NCBI GenBank assembly: GCA_030144965.1
Contig: JAMPUU010000014.1
Span: 72,426 to 136,425, forward strand
Length of the DNA: 64,000 nt
Source: Nitrospira sp. BO4
Lineage (GTDB): Bacteria; Nitrospirota; Nitrospiria; Nitrospirales; Nitrospiraceae
Direction of reading: 5' to 3'
The translations under genes and the position numbers were made by a program. A model generated the notes under the pieces. It saw nothing but the letters and a program-made list of their open reading frames with translations, was not told where the DNA came from and made no database searches. This document shows, piece by piece, positions 28,069 through 37,786 of the stretch (its first letter is position 1; the number at the start of each line of letters is the position of its first letter).

Positions 28069-29157
28069 CTACCTATCCTCCCACCCTTCAGCCCGATAGG
28101 CCGAGAAAGTCTCCAACAGTAACCGATCAAGACCGAATTCTTTTTCGGCTTTGAGCCGACCGGAATCGCCCATTCGTCGACACAATTTACGATCATGGAG
28201 AAGAGTGGCAATACGCTCGGCGAGAGCGGCTTCGTCCCCTCTTGGCACCACGAATCCAGTTCCACCCTCGTCTATCAGGCTGGGAATATCACCGGCATCG
28301 GTCGCAACAACGGCACGACCACATGCCATTGCCTCCAGCACAACATTCGGTAGACCTTCAACTTCGGACGTATGTACAAGGAATGCTGCGTCAGCAAGTA
28401 AGTTCTCAATGTCGTGTCGAGATCCAGCAAAGTGAATCATATGCTCGACATGAAGAGCCTTTGCCATGATTTCGAGTTCCTCTCGCAATGGCCCTGCTCC
28501 CACATGTACTACCTCAACACACATCCCCTTCGAAGCTAGAGTGGCAACAGCTCGGATTAGACGATCCCAACGTTTGACTGGGAGCAGGCTGCCCACAGCC
28601 AAGATATATCCTCGTTCGGGGTGTTGCCGGGGTGAGAACTTGTCAAGATTAACCCCGTTTTTGATGACATAGCTTCGACGAGGTCGAAACAGGGTGACGA
28701 TCCCCTTGGCATTCTGTGCCGCAGTGAAGCTGTTAACAATCTGCCCAGACGGCCATCGTGCACACAGTTTCCCAAGTAGCCTTCCGGCCTCTTGACGCTC
28801 GAGAGCGAAGTTGCTTCGTATTGACCCAATAGGTATTGTTGCCGTGCCTCGAGCCGCCCACCAAGCAGCGATATTCGTATAGAACGTATACGAATGAATC
28901 ACCTGTGGTCGTACTGTTGATACCAGATTGCGCAGTGCTCGTAATTTAGCCCACTGTGTCGGGTTCTCTCCGAGGCGTATGACTGGAACATCAAGCGCAT
29001 GAAGATCTTGAGCATAATTGTCCTTAGATGTATTTCCCCATACAGCCACAATGGGTTTATATCGCTGTCGATCCATTGTTTGAATCAGGTAGACAAGCTG
29101 TCGTTCTAAGCCTCCTAGGGCTAATTGACCTACCAAATAAAAGAGGCGACATTCCAT
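28069..29157 (-). CDS. Glycosyltransferase family 4
   Basis: A 362-residue GT-B enzyme. The N-terminal half has FYLVGQLALGGLERQLVYL, the usual acceptor-binding loop after strand 1. The C-terminal half has ILAVGSLLPVKRWDRLIRA and TSEVEGLPNVVLEAMACG (E-x7-E motif) for the nucleotide sugar. One base separates its stop from the next gene's start, and 20 bases separate it from the polymerase upstream. It is cytoplasmic or membrane-associated and adds one residue of the repeat unit; donor and linkage cannot be read. Confidence 0.9.
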   Translation of the reverse strand: MECRLFYLVGQLALGGLERQLVYLIQTMDRQRYKPIVAVWGNTSKDNYAQDLHALDVPVIRLGENPTQWAKLRALRNLVSTVRPQVIHSYTFYTNIAAWWAARGTATIPIGSIRSNFALERQEAGRLLGKLCARWPSGQIVNSFTAAQNAKGIVTLFRPRRSYVIKNGVNLDKFSPRQHPERGYILAVGSLLPVKRWDRLIRAVATLASKGMCVEVVHVGAGPLREELEIMAKALHVEHMIHFAGSRHDIENLLADAAFLVHTSEVEGLPNVVLEAMACGRAVVATDAGDIPSLIDEGGTGFVVPRGDEAALAERIATLLHDRKLCRRMGDSGRLKAEKEFGLDRLLLETFSAYRAEGWEDR

Positions 29158-29177
29158 TTCTCTGTCCTGATATCCAC

Positions 29178-30380
29178 TTAAGCAGCTATCGATCTTCGGG
29201 GAGCATCAATCTGACTAGCGGCCATACCAAGCACGACTGCCATCCAGGGGGTCATGAACACGAGGTCAAGTATCATTATTTCCGTCAAGGCAAACACGAT
29301 TAACGGAAGGAGAAGCGCGGCTTCATCCATATGGCCTCTCTGCATAACGCGAAGCGCTCCCATTACTACCCGGGTCAAATAACCAAAAAAGCAAATAACC
29401 GGAACGACTCCGCCTCCCAGTGCAATATGGAGTAGCGGGTTGTGCGGAGGAGCCATCTCCCCGTCACTTTGCCGCATTCCGATGTCACCCAAACCGACAC
29501 CGACCCAAGGTGAATCCAGTATACGTTCCATTGCCGCCGGCCATAGCCTCTCACGTCCCGACTTCTCTGCTCCCCGGGAAAAGTAATAGCCGAACCAATC
29601 ATCAAACACACCGGATAAAGATACAACGAACACCAAGAAGGTAAGTGTCAAGAGAGGGCCAAAGCTACGCTTCAGTGCCGAACGAAACCCTACGATGCAT
29701 GCCAGGACGATCGCAAACAAGGGGCCACGGCTGACCGCGATCAGGACAATGAAGAAGGAGAATATCGCCGCAGTCCATATAGCGATTCTTGTGAACAGTT
29801 CCCGAGATTGGAGACCCCAAAAGATAAAATACACAGTGCAGAACCCAAACCACATGCCCAGCACATTGGGGTTCGCGATTCCTGTTCCAGCAGCCCACGC
29901 CCGCATAACCCCACCCACTGCCTTAACGTTGAGATAGGGCAAGCAAGCTAACCCTATTGCAAAGGCCACCAGCGCAAAACGCTGCAGAAATCGCGGGCGT
30001 AGAGACAGCGCTTGGACGGTAATCAGCAGTGCGAACCATTGCACAAAGGCTGTAACTTCAACCGCTGCCTTCTCATCCCACTCATGAAACAATAACTGTA
30101 TTACAATCAGAACGATTACAGTGCAGAAGGCCCATGTGACCGGCTTATATATCCCTAATTTCTGGCCACCAGGGCTCAGCAAGCATGCGACTGCTAGGAG
30201 CATCCATGTCAATCCCCCGACCAAAGGGATAACAATACCCCATGCCTGACCAAGCAAAGCGTAGGCAAGGCACGCGTACCATGTGTACTCCAAGAAAGCC
30301 GGTGGATAGGCTCCGCTCTTGGGTGTGGTCCGATCAGCAGGACCCACGTGGACACTGTGCACATTACGCGTCATCGCCAT
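29178..30380 (-). CDS. O-antigen ligase/polymerase (Wzy/WaaL-type) membrane protein
   Basis: A 400-residue protein with about ten to twelve hydrophobic helices and the periplasmic loop motif PPHNPLLHIALGGGVV that marks the Wzy_C/O-antigen ligase superfamily. Start ATG 30380 has AAGGG at a good distance; a GTG at 30383 and an ATG at 30374 are alternatives. Polymerase and ligase cannot be separated by sequence alone. Its presence together with an ABC transporter (Wzm/Wzt) and without a visible Wzx flippase makes a ligase, or a second assembly route, as plausible as a Wzy polymerase. Confidence 0.85.
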   Translation of the reverse strand: MAMTRNVHSVHVGPADRTTPKSGAYPPAFLEYTWYACLAYALLGQAWGIVIPLVGGLTWMLLAVACLLSPGGQKLGIYKPVTWAFCTVIVLIVIQLLFHEWDEKAAVEVTAFVQWFALLITVQALSLRPRFLQRFALVAFAIGLACLPYLNVKAVGGVMRAWAAGTGIANPNVLGMWFGFCTVYFIFWGLQSRELFTRIAIWTAAIFSFFIVLIAVSRGPLFAIVLACIVGFRSALKRSFGPLLTLTFLVFVVSLSGVFDDWFGYYFSRGAEKSGRERLWPAAMERILDSPWVGVGLGDIGMRQSDGEMAPPHNPLLHIALGGGVVPVICFFGYLTRVVMGALRVMQRGHMDEAALLLPLIVFALTEIMILDLVFMTPWMAVVLGMAASQIDAPRRSIAA

Positions 30381-30518
30381 CACTAGTTACCCTTGAATTC
30401 GAATTTCTCGACCAAGGTGTTCGCAAAACCTTCGTAAACCAGTGTTCTATCGCCGGGACGATACGAACGCTTCCGATATGATCTCTGGCTCCCGGCTGGG
30501 GAAAGTAACTCTGAGGTT

Positions 30519-31601
30519 CTATGGTTTTGAGATTACCGACGGCACAACGTCTGGTTGAATCCTGTACTGCTCGGATGGATACGCCACATTCAGCAAATCG
30601 ATGAGAATCGCGTCTTGAGGCCAAACATGTCCTTCGTGCCACTGCAATCTTCGATCCCAGTATCCTGGGCAGGAGTATACCGCCTGCGAAGCGAAGCCGT
30701 AACTCATTTCAAGAATAAAGGGCTCTTGTCTTTCGCCTAAGACGAAATCGAAGGCCATACTTTGCGATCCAACTTTCCGCGTGACATCGAACGCAATCTC
30801 CAGACACTTGTGGTTGATTCTATCGATGTCATACACGATATCCCCGCTGCCGGAAGCCCGAAAATCGCCGGCGCGAACGTTCCTCGTAAAGGCGAATGCG
30901 CGGTCGCCGATGATGGTCACACGTGTATCAAAATTATTGTTGGCAATGAAGTCTTGGAAATATGCGTACCCTATCTCGCGACCCATCAGTTTGTTGTTGC
31001 CCCTGATCGTAGCCAAGACTTGCGGGATCCGCTTGACCACGTTTAATAGATCGCCTCGTCCTCGCGCAGCTCGGTAGCGCTTCACTGCATCTTGCCCATA
31101 GTGTGGAATCGGAGAAAATCCCGTCGAAAATGCCCGGTTGATCAACTCCTTGGCTTGGCTTTCATTGTGAACAAGTTTGACGTTGCTTGAACCTGCTCCT
31201 CTCCGTAACTTGAATACCTTGGGGAACGATGCGCGATCGATCCAGCGCAACGCCTCTTTGAGATCGTAAAATACGTGTGTGGGAACCAGCGGCGCGCCGA
31301 TCGCCTCCAACAGATACTTCTGTGCGATCTTGTCGTCGAAATGCCAGCAGGTAGAATGGTTGGGGAAAACTTTGACCCCCATTGCCTCGGCGGCCGTAAG
31401 CACACTCCGCGCTGTCAGCTGCTCCCGAGGATCTCCATGATTCCAATGCCAGAGCAAGCAGCCGGCGAAAGTCAGTTGGTCAATGATGCCTGAATCGAGG
31501 CAGTTGACGACTTTGTACGGAATGCCATGCATATCGCAGTAGGCGATCCAGCGGTCAGAAAAACTCTTTTCCCGGCGGTGGATAGCTAGTTGCTCCATCA
31601 T
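30519..31601 (-). CDS. ATP-grasp family protein (RimK-like)
   Basis: A 360-residue protein with an ATP-grasp layout: N-terminal region CLLWHWNHGDP, FPNHSTCWHFDDKIAQKYLLEAIGAP, then FPKVFKLRRGAGSSNVKLV (ATP-binding glycine-rich loop and lysine), VRAGDFRASGSGDIVYD and AFDFVLGE...FILEMSYGF, the metal-binding Glu/Asn region. ATP-grasp enzymes ligate a carboxylate to an amine or thiol through acyl phosphate. CGGAGGAG precedes the ATG. Placed between a Wzy-like protein and an asparagine-synthase-like protein, it may attach an amino acid or amine to a sugar acid of the polymer (inference). Confidence 0.82.
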   Translation of the reverse strand: MMEQLAIHRREKSFSDRWIAYCDMHGIPYKVVNCLDSGIIDQLTFAGCLLWHWNHGDPREQLTARSVLTAAEAMGVKVFPNHSTCWHFDDKIAQKYLLEAIGAPLVPTHVFYDLKEALRWIDRASFPKVFKLRRGAGSSNVKLVHNESQAKELINRAFSTGFSPIPHYGQDAVKRYRAARGRGDLLNVVKRIPQVLATIRGNNKLMGREIGYAYFQDFIANNNFDTRVTIIGDRAFAFTRNVRAGDFRASGSGDIVYDIDRINHKCLEIAFDVTRKVGSQSMAFDFVLGERQEPFILEMSYGFASQAVYSCPGYWDRRLQWHEGHVWPQDAILIDLLNVAYPSEQYRIQPDVVPSVISKP

Positions 31602-31676
31602 ACTAAATCTCCTCCGGGCGCTCCTCGTTCCATCACTGGACCCACTTCCAAAAGACCAGCTGGGCGTGCCGCCCCG

Positions 31677-33455
31677 TCAACGAGCTTTGGCGGCAGCACG
31701 GCGACGATCGAGGACCTCTCCGGACAAGTCCCCGACCGACCGACCGACCTCAAACAGTTGCATCCACAGGAATTGGTTGAGGAGGCACCACAACACCATT
31801 GGGGCACCTCCCTCGTCTCTCTGCAGTGACTCCAGGACACGTGGGTCATGTTCTCGCACAGCCATATCCACGATCGGCTGGAAGAGCGCACCCTTGGGGG
31901 CCCAAAATCGCGTTGGGAAACCGAAACTCAGCTTCGGGCGTGTGAGGAAAGTCTCTGGGATGCCAAGCTGCCGCAAAGCGGCGCGAACGAGGTGTTTCTT
32001 CTCTCGCAGTTTCACGTCCCAGGGTACAGTCATGACTGCCGTAAGAACTGAGGGAATCGTAAACGGACACGTAAGATAGACCCCGGACGCCTCTGCGAGT
32101 TTTCCCCAAATCGCAATCGTGGCGTGCACATCTGACAGCAAAGCCAGGGCGGTAACCTGGTCGAGCAATGATCGATCATGATAGGCCTCGAGAAGCCATG
32201 GACGTTCCCCGAGGAACGCTGTCTCGTCGCAGGAAAGGAGCCGCTGAACGATGGCGCGGTCGCCGTATCGGCCAAGAAGCCAGAGAAAGTGGTGAGGCGA
32301 TGACAGTCGGCCATCATACCGTCGAGTGAGGAGCGAGGTTCGCGGCCCGTTCCAACCGAGAGCGTCCGTGAGTGACGCCCACGCGGAGCCAAGGTTCGTC
32401 GCGCGAAGCAACGCAACTGCAGCCCTGTGGCGGTAGAGGAATTCGTGGGAAGAGTTCCCAATGACGCAGTCAGCACCCTCGCCGCTGAGGATCGAGCCAT
32501 GGCCGGATGCGGCGCGATCCTGAAACAAGATGTGCAACAGCACGGATTGGAGATGGTGAACAGGTTCCTCGGCAGCGTGAATACTCTCAACCCACCCCGT
32601 CAAGTATCGTTCAGAGGTTGTCTTGTGGACCTCATGGGCGACGCCCAGATGACGCGCCATCGACAGGGCGTACTGAGCCTCGCCATCGCCCGAGTTTGCG
32701 AACGAGAAACTCGTCGAGAAGGTGGGCACGTCAGGGCGGACGATTCGCGCAAGCGCTGTGAGTAGTGAGGAATCGAGCCCCCCACTTAAGAGAATGCCTG
32801 CATTTGGAAAGCGCTGCAGCCATTCCTCAATATGCGGGCGAAGCTGATCAATGATATCCGTCCTGGGATCAACATCTCCCCTTTCAGGCCAGCGCCAGGG
32901 CCGATCTTCGCGGATCCGCCCTTCTACGAGGTCAACGACCACAAGTTGTCCACCAGCAAGCCTTCGGACGCCACGCAGGATCGATCTGGAAGGGGCAATG
33001 GATCGGTACAGCAGATACTCCGGCGTACAGGCGGGATCCCACGCCACTTCGTGCCCAGCCTCTTTCAGTCCGCGTACTGACGTGGAGAAAATAATGAAGC
33101 CGGGTCTTACGGACAGGTAACAGGGTCTCGCACTCGCAATGCTGTGGGCGATCGTCACAACTCGCTTGGAGGCATCAATGACGACGAGCACCAGGATGCT
33201 ATCTCCGAGGAGCAACTGAAGCGGCACGCCATTCAGGATCCCCTCTTCAATGGGCCTGATGTCATCCCCCTTGAGTGGGAAACACGACTCGCCGGCGACG
33301 ATCCAGTCGCCTATCTTACACTGGAAACCAAAGAGAGAACCCGTGCGGATACCGACGCGAAGGTCACCACAGTCGAAATCACGCGCTGACTCGTCGTCGC
33401 TCTTCGAAGCCGGTCCGGCCGCCGCGGAACGCGACTGCACTCTTACAAGTAACAT
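31677..33455 (-). CDS. Asparagine-synthase-like protein with degenerate glutaminase domain
   Basis: A 592-residue protein. The C-terminal half is an asparagine-synthase ATP-pyrophosphatase domain with AGILLSGGLDSSLLT (PP-loop, residues 224-230) and SILSGEGADCVIG. The N-terminal 190 residues still resemble the NTN fold (FIIFSTSVRGL, CTPEYLLYRSI) but do not begin with Met-Cys and lack the catalytic nucleophile. It would need free ammonia or another amine nucleophile, as in beta-lactam synthetase and other amine-using relatives. The ATG 33455 has GAGGAA upstream. The ATP-grasp gene follows 75 bases downstream. Substrate unknown. Confidence 0.85.
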   Translation of the reverse strand: MLLVRVQSRSAAAGPASKSDDESARDFDCGDLRVGIRTGSLFGFQCKIGDWIVAGESCFPLKGDDIRPIEEGILNGVPLQLLLGDSILVLVVIDASKRVVTIAHSIASARPCYLSVRPGFIIFSTSVRGLKEAGHEVAWDPACTPEYLLYRSIAPSRSILRGVRRLAGGQLVVVDLVEGRIREDRPWRWPERGDVDPRTDIIDQLRPHIEEWLQRFPNAGILLSGGLDSSLLTALARIVRPDVPTFSTSFSFANSGDGEAQYALSMARHLGVAHEVHKTTSERYLTGWVESIHAAEEPVHHLQSVLLHILFQDRAASGHGSILSGEGADCVIGNSSHEFLYRHRAAVALLRATNLGSAWASLTDALGWNGPRTSLLTRRYDGRLSSPHHFLWLLGRYGDRAIVQRLLSCDETAFLGERPWLLEAYHDRSLLDQVTALALLSDVHATIAIWGKLAEASGVYLTCPFTIPSVLTAVMTVPWDVKLREKKHLVRAALRQLGIPETFLTRPKLSFGFPTRFWAPKGALFQPIVDMAVREHDPRVLESLQRDEGGAPMVLWCLLNQFLWMQLFEVGRSVGDLSGEVLDRRRAAAKAR

Positions 33456-33534
33456 CCGCTTATTTCCTCACAATTACCTTGGAACGCACACTTGAAGTCA
33501 AACTGGACCCGTCGAAGTTCCGACGATGGGAAGT

Positions 33535-34683
33535 CTAGAGATTCTCCTTTGAGTGTGTTTCGGCGACAGGGAACTTCACACGCCCTGGTGACCACGAAGC
33601 TGACACAGAAGCAATAGCGGTTTCAAATGCGCGAACGGCTGCCACAGGACTATGCACTTCTCCGACATGGCGCCTGGACTTAATCCCCATATCTTGGCGC
33701 CGCTCAGACAATGCCATAAGCGAACGCACGGCCTCAATCGTTCCCTCAACTGTCTCGGTCACCATTCCTAGCCCACAATCCCGAATCTTGTGGTCGGGAT
33801 CGATCTGGAGACTCACAACCGGAGTTCCAGCTCCCCAGGCCTCCAAAAAGACGCTGGGAAACCCTTCTCCGTCCGATGTGGAAAGAAACAGGCTGGCGTC
33901 TCCGATAATTTTCAAAGCCTGCTGGGGAGCCACATGACCCCGGTAGTCGATGTTTGGAAGAGATCGTAATTGAGTCATGATCTGCTCGATAGGCCCGGCA
34001 TCCCAATGACTTAGACTCGGCGCGCCACCCACGACAAATCGAATCGTCGGCAGCCGGCGTGCGATTTCAATCAGAAGATCCGGGCGCTTACCTGGTCTGA
34101 TGACGGCCATCCAAACGACCGTTTCCGTTCGTTCATGATGAGGTGTCACAGTATCCGGTAGGGGGAAAATTCCAGGGAGAAGATAGGCTTTTCGCTGCCA
34201 ATGTGAAGGCAGATACTCCCGTTGGCCGTAATGTTGAATAAAAATGACATCCGATCGTCGCAGGCCCCATGCGTACGGTAACCGTAAATGCTTCCTTTTA
34301 CTCATCGTTTTCCGAAGTTGGAGGTCATTATCGTGCATCGTCGAAAAGGCCGTGCGCACTCCAAGCCATTTCGCGATTTCCGCAGCTGGTCCCCAGAGAG
34401 CATCGGCACACTGCCAGAAACACCAGTCCGGACGTTCAGCTTTCAGGAATCTAAGCCAGGCCATGAGGAAATGTGTACGGCAACCGATGCCGAGAAATCG
34501 CACGCCATCGATTACACGCTCCTCTCCCTCTCGTAACGCAAAGAGCACTCCCACGGTAACCGACCAGCCTGCAGCCGCTAGTGCTCGGGTCAGATACCAC
34601 CCGTAGCGCTCTGCTCCCCCTTTCGCCAAAGGATCTCCGGTGGCGTATCCATAGACAATATCGTTCACATACACAATTTTCAT
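33535..34683 (-). CDS. Glycosyltransferase family 4
   Basis: A 382-residue GT-B protein. ATG 34683 is chosen because GGAGGCG lies just upstream and it forms an ATGA overlap with the previous gene. The N-terminal DPLAKGGAERYGWYLTRALA loop and C-terminal VWMAVIRPGKRPDLLIEIA and STSDGEGFPSVFLEAWGAG (E-x7-E) identify the family. It belongs to a coupled pair of glycosyltransferases. Donor unknown. Confidence 0.9.
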   Translation of the reverse strand: MKIVYVNDIVYGYATGDPLAKGGAERYGWYLTRALAAAGWSVTVGVLFALREGEERVIDGVRFLGIGCRTHFLMAWLRFLKAERPDWCFWQCADALWGPAAEIAKWLGVRTAFSTMHDNDLQLRKTMSKRKHLRLPYAWGLRRSDVIFIQHYGQREYLPSHWQRKAYLLPGIFPLPDTVTPHHERTETVVWMAVIRPGKRPDLLIEIARRLPTIRFVVGGAPSLSHWDAGPIEQIMTQLRSLPNIDYRGHVAPQQALKIIGDASLFLSTSDGEGFPSVFLEAWGAGTPVVSLQIDPDHKIRDCGLGMVTETVEGTIEAVRSLMALSERRQDMGIKSRRHVGEVHSPVAAVRAFETAIASVSASWSPGRVKFPVAETHSKENL

Positions 34684-36125
34684 GAAAGCGCCTCCGATTG
34701 CAAGCATGGCGGCGCACTCGACATATCCACAGCCAGTACCTTCCGAGGTGACGCGCCGTTTAAGGCGGCAATAAGATCCGAGATTTGGCGGCCGGACGAA
34801 TATGCCTCGCAGGCTGCACGATTTGGCACGAATCTATCGAGTGTCTTGTTTGCCCAGGCTTCGAGGACCTTTTCAAAAACGGCGGTCACTTCCGTAGGAA
34901 CATCGCCATCCGCGACGAGACAGCTGCCGACTTCCCCAAGAATACGGCGTGTTTCGTCGCGGGGGACGATCCCGATGATCGGCCGTCCGGCCTGGAGATA
35001 GCCGAACAGTTTCGCCCCGGCGACGAACTCATGCGCTTTTCTCCCCGGTGTTCTTCCCAATATCAGAAGAGCATGGACGTCTCGTTGAAGGCGGCGAATT
35101 TCGGCACTTGACGTGGGTGGATGAACCTCCACTAGATCTCGAATATCCATGTCCTCAACTCGTTCGGCCAGTTCTTGAAGACCTTCGCCGATGAACAGCA
35201 ATCGTAACTGCGCGGCTCCCACAGGATCTTTGCGTTTGAGCTGAACGAGACCTTCGAGGAGAGTGTCGTATCGATAGGAACTCAGCGTCCCGGCATAGAG
35301 AACCATACAACGGTCGCCGGGCGCATGAACAAACGGCTCAACTGCCCCTTCGAAACCGTTTGGGATAATATGGATTTTCGTATGCTCTAATGCACCGGGA
35401 AACGCTCTCAGATAGGCTTGTGCAATTGACTCGAACATGAACACCACCGCGCGTGATCGCTCGAACATGCGAGAAATCATCGCATTGTCGATGCTCTTTG
35501 CCCAAGCCGGACGCCTGACCTCATGAGGGTAGTACTCCAATCCCCAGGGATCACGGAAGTCCAGCACATAGGGAATCCCTGTCGCCAACGATGTGCGATA
35601 CGCGACCAAACCGGCCGAAAGCGGGCCGATCGTCGCCCATATCACCTCAGGATGCTCGCGCTGGCAGACGGCAACGGCTTCCCGCGTCGTCGGCCTTATC
35701 CATGGCCTGGCCATATCGGGACGATACACCCAGGCCTCGACCGTCCGGACCAACTCACGAAGCCTGGCTCGCCACGGCTCATGATGCCCGGCCACGACTT
35801 GTCTGGCTTCTTGCACAGATGAGCCGGCCAGTTTGTTTTCCACCCGCACCCCGCGCCATCTTTGAAATGCCCGCCAAGGATCCCGCCCCTTGACCCGAAT
35901 AATCTGAGTAGGAGCCGGTATCTGACCGAGGAGTTGCAGATCATGTCGTTCGTACTGATAGCGTTCGCAGCTGATGATCGTCGCATGCCATCCATTTTTC
36001 ACCAACTCTTTCAAGAAACGCAAAGGACGATAGACGGCGGCGTTGCCTTCCGGAGGAAAAAAATAGGCGATCATCAGGATTGACCTAGAGCTCATGGGTT
36101 CGTGTCTACCCAGAAAAGGATGCAC
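34680..36125 (-). CDS. Glycosyltransferase (GT-B, family 4-like)
   Basis: About 480 residues. The N-terminal segment MIAYFFPPEGNAAVYRPLRF is typical of GT4 proteins of surface-polysaccharide loci, followed by YVLDFRDPWGLEYYP and in the C-terminal half VLYAGTLSSYRYDTLLEGL. The usual E-x7-E motif is weak (GRTPGRKAHEFVAGAKLFGYL). The start is uncertain: a GTG at 36125 lies 13 bases after GGGAGGA, while an ATG at 36095 matches family length but has no ribosome site. It ends in an ATGA overlap with the next glycosyltransferase. It is probably membrane-associated. Confidence 0.85.
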   Translation of the reverse strand: MHPFLGRHEPMSSRSILMIAYFFPPEGNAAVYRPLRFLKELVKNGWHATIISCERYQYERHDLQLLGQIPAPTQIIRVKGRDPWRAFQRWRGVRVENKLAGSSVQEARQVVAGHHEPWRARLRELVRTVEAWVYRPDMARPWIRPTTREAVAVCQREHPEVIWATIGPLSAGLVAYRTSLATGIPYVLDFRDPWGLEYYPHEVRRPAWAKSIDNAMISRMFERSRAVVFMFESIAQAYLRAFPGALEHTKIHIIPNGFEGAVEPFVHAPGDRCMVLYAGTLSSYRYDTLLEGLVQLKRKDPVGAAQLRLLFIGEGLQELAERVEDMDIRDLVEVHPPTSSAEIRRLQRDVHALLILGRTPGRKAHEFVAGAKLFGYLQAGRPIIGIVPRDETRRILGEVGSCLVADGDVPTEVTAVFEKVLEAWANKTLDRFVPNRAACEAYSSGRQISDLIAALNGASPRKVLAVDMSSAPPCLQSEALS

Positions 36126-36186
36126 ATTCTTTCAGCGTCCTCCCGAAAGTACTTCCCTCTTTCTCGCGAAAACATTTCTTGTCGGC

Positions 36187-37776
36187 TCACGCTTTCACAA
36201 TGCTCTCATATGCGCTCGCTGTTCGATTCACACAAAAGCAAAAGAGCGAACCTTCAAGATCCCACCACAACTGTTTAAAACGAAAGTCCCTTCGGGTCAG
36301 CTTGGAAATCACCCGTTCCATGTAATACACAACCGCGTATCGCCGAGCTGATTTCATCATGAGAGCGGTGTTGATCCAGCGGACCAACGGCCAGAGCAGG
36401 CTCGTGGATCTTGCCATAATTTTTTCGTCCGCCAAGTAACTGAAAAATTCACGCCGCAGTGCCCTTCCGTATGGGATCGATGGACCAGGGAAAATGACTA
36501 CGGAGCCCATCTTGGATTGGCCAAATGCCTGCCGAGGAACACCGGCCTCTTCGGCAATCCGTCTCGCGATCGGCCGATCATACGTATTCCTCAATCGCCA
36601 GGGATCCATCTCGGAAGACTCCGTAATCTCAACAATATCTTCTTTGCGCCTGGCTCCGATGAACGGTAACGGGAGATGAATAAATCCAACCACCAGACGG
36701 AGTTCGGCCATTCCGTGCCCACCCATATCCCATTTTCTCAATTCCGAATCCAAATGTGCTCGTTTGCCTAGGCACGCTCTTGTATACCAGATCGTTCCAT
36801 GGGTCCCGGTCAGCAAAATTCCGATATTCGCAATATGCTTACTGATGTCCTTCAGATTGGCGTCCTGATTGTGATGCAGTCCGCAATAATAGAGGTACTC
36901 CTGATCGAATTCCTCGGTAAACGCACGCCGGTTGAGCCGGATGCACGAAAGACCGAGCGACTCGCAAATTTCTCCGCCATCGTCATCAGGCAACTCGCCT
37001 TCGTCTTGATGGGCAAGCACGCCGACTTGCTTGGCTTTGGTAATGGTAAACACCTTGTCGATCCCATAGGCCCGTGCAATGGCATTCACCGCCGTCGTGT
37101 CATACCCCTTCGACTGGGTGGACCATATTTCGAGCGGCTGTGTTCGCTGTGGATCTCTCGCATTGGCCGCGATCAGGGCATAGTTCTCCTCCAGATAACT
37201 CCGGTAATCCTTAAAACTGCTGAACCGGGGAGGCATTCTCTTTTCTGACTCAGCGAGGCTCTCCCTTGAGACATCCAGATTTCGATACATCTGACGCCGC
37301 ACCTTTCCTTTCTTTGTCGGAATGTCTCGTCGATACCGGTTGATTCCTTCCATGATCGAATCGCAGATTTCAGGGTATTCCAAATACCGTGGATCGAGAG
37401 TATCGCCGATGGACCCCAGCAGCAGCGGCAAGGAATTAGACACCGTGACCTGTCCCGGAGTGTCGGCATAGAACAAGTAATCCGTCGTGCAGGCGCTTGT
37501 CACGAAGCGAATCGAATGCTCGCTGAGGATGCCGCCGGTACCGAACACACAGTCCGTCTCGCTGAAACCTCCATCCTCAAATGGACCGTTCCAAACCCCC
37601 TCAATGAAGAAGTTCGACCGAACTTCCACACCTGAACCGTGCTGCAATGTCACGAGTTCCTTTGTCCGATCGACTTCCGCAACCCAGGCGAGCTTTGGCA
37701 ACGACGGATTGAGCCGTGCTTCCAGTAGCATATGGACATCGGAAAGAGTCAATGAAATCCCGCAACCAATTGACAA
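36187..37776 (-). CDS. Divergent asparagine-synthase-like (PP-loop) protein
   Basis: About 529 residues. I recognise only a PP-loop-like motif STQSKGYDTTAV (residues 219-230), in the same position as SGGLDSS in asparagine synthases, and a degenerate NTN-like N-terminal region (GGILSEHSIRFVTSA, VSNSLPLLLGSIGD). It lacks Met-Cys and the HRGPD motif, so no glutaminase is expected. The C-terminal region is basic and unrelated to standard AsnB. The start is either TTG 37776 or ATG 37731; neither has a good ribosome site. It ends 61 bases before the next glycosyltransferase. It may form an amide or another adenylate-driven bond; function is unproven. Confidence 0.75.
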   Translation of the reverse strand: MSIGCGISLTLSDVHMLLEARLNPSLPKLAWVAEVDRTKELVTLQHGSGVEVRSNFFIEGVWNGPFEDGGFSETDCVFGTGGILSEHSIRFVTSACTTDYLFYADTPGQVTVSNSLPLLLGSIGDTLDPRYLEYPEICDSIMEGINRYRRDIPTKKGKVRRQMYRNLDVSRESLAESEKRMPPRFSSFKDYRSYLEENYALIAANARDPQRTQPLEIWSTQSKGYDTTAVNAIARAYGIDKVFTITKAKQVGVLAHQDEGELPDDDGGEICESLGLSCIRLNRRAFTEEFDQEYLYYCGLHHNQDANLKDISKHIANIGILLTGTHGTIWYTRACLGKRAHLDSELRKWDMGGHGMAELRLVVGFIHLPLPFIGARRKEDIVEITESSEMDPWRLRNTYDRPIARRIAEEAGVPRQAFGQSKMGSVVIFPGPSIPYGRALRREFFSYLADEKIMARSTSLLWPLVRWINTALMMKSARRYAVVYYMERVISKLTRRDFRFKQLWWDLEGSLFCFCVNRTASAYESIVKA

Positions 37777-37786
37777 AATCGAATAA

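Noticed and set aside
32427..32438. GGCGGTAG on the plus strand resembling an ops element
   Set aside because: The last two fixed bases do not match, and it lies inside a gene on the opposite strand to transcription.
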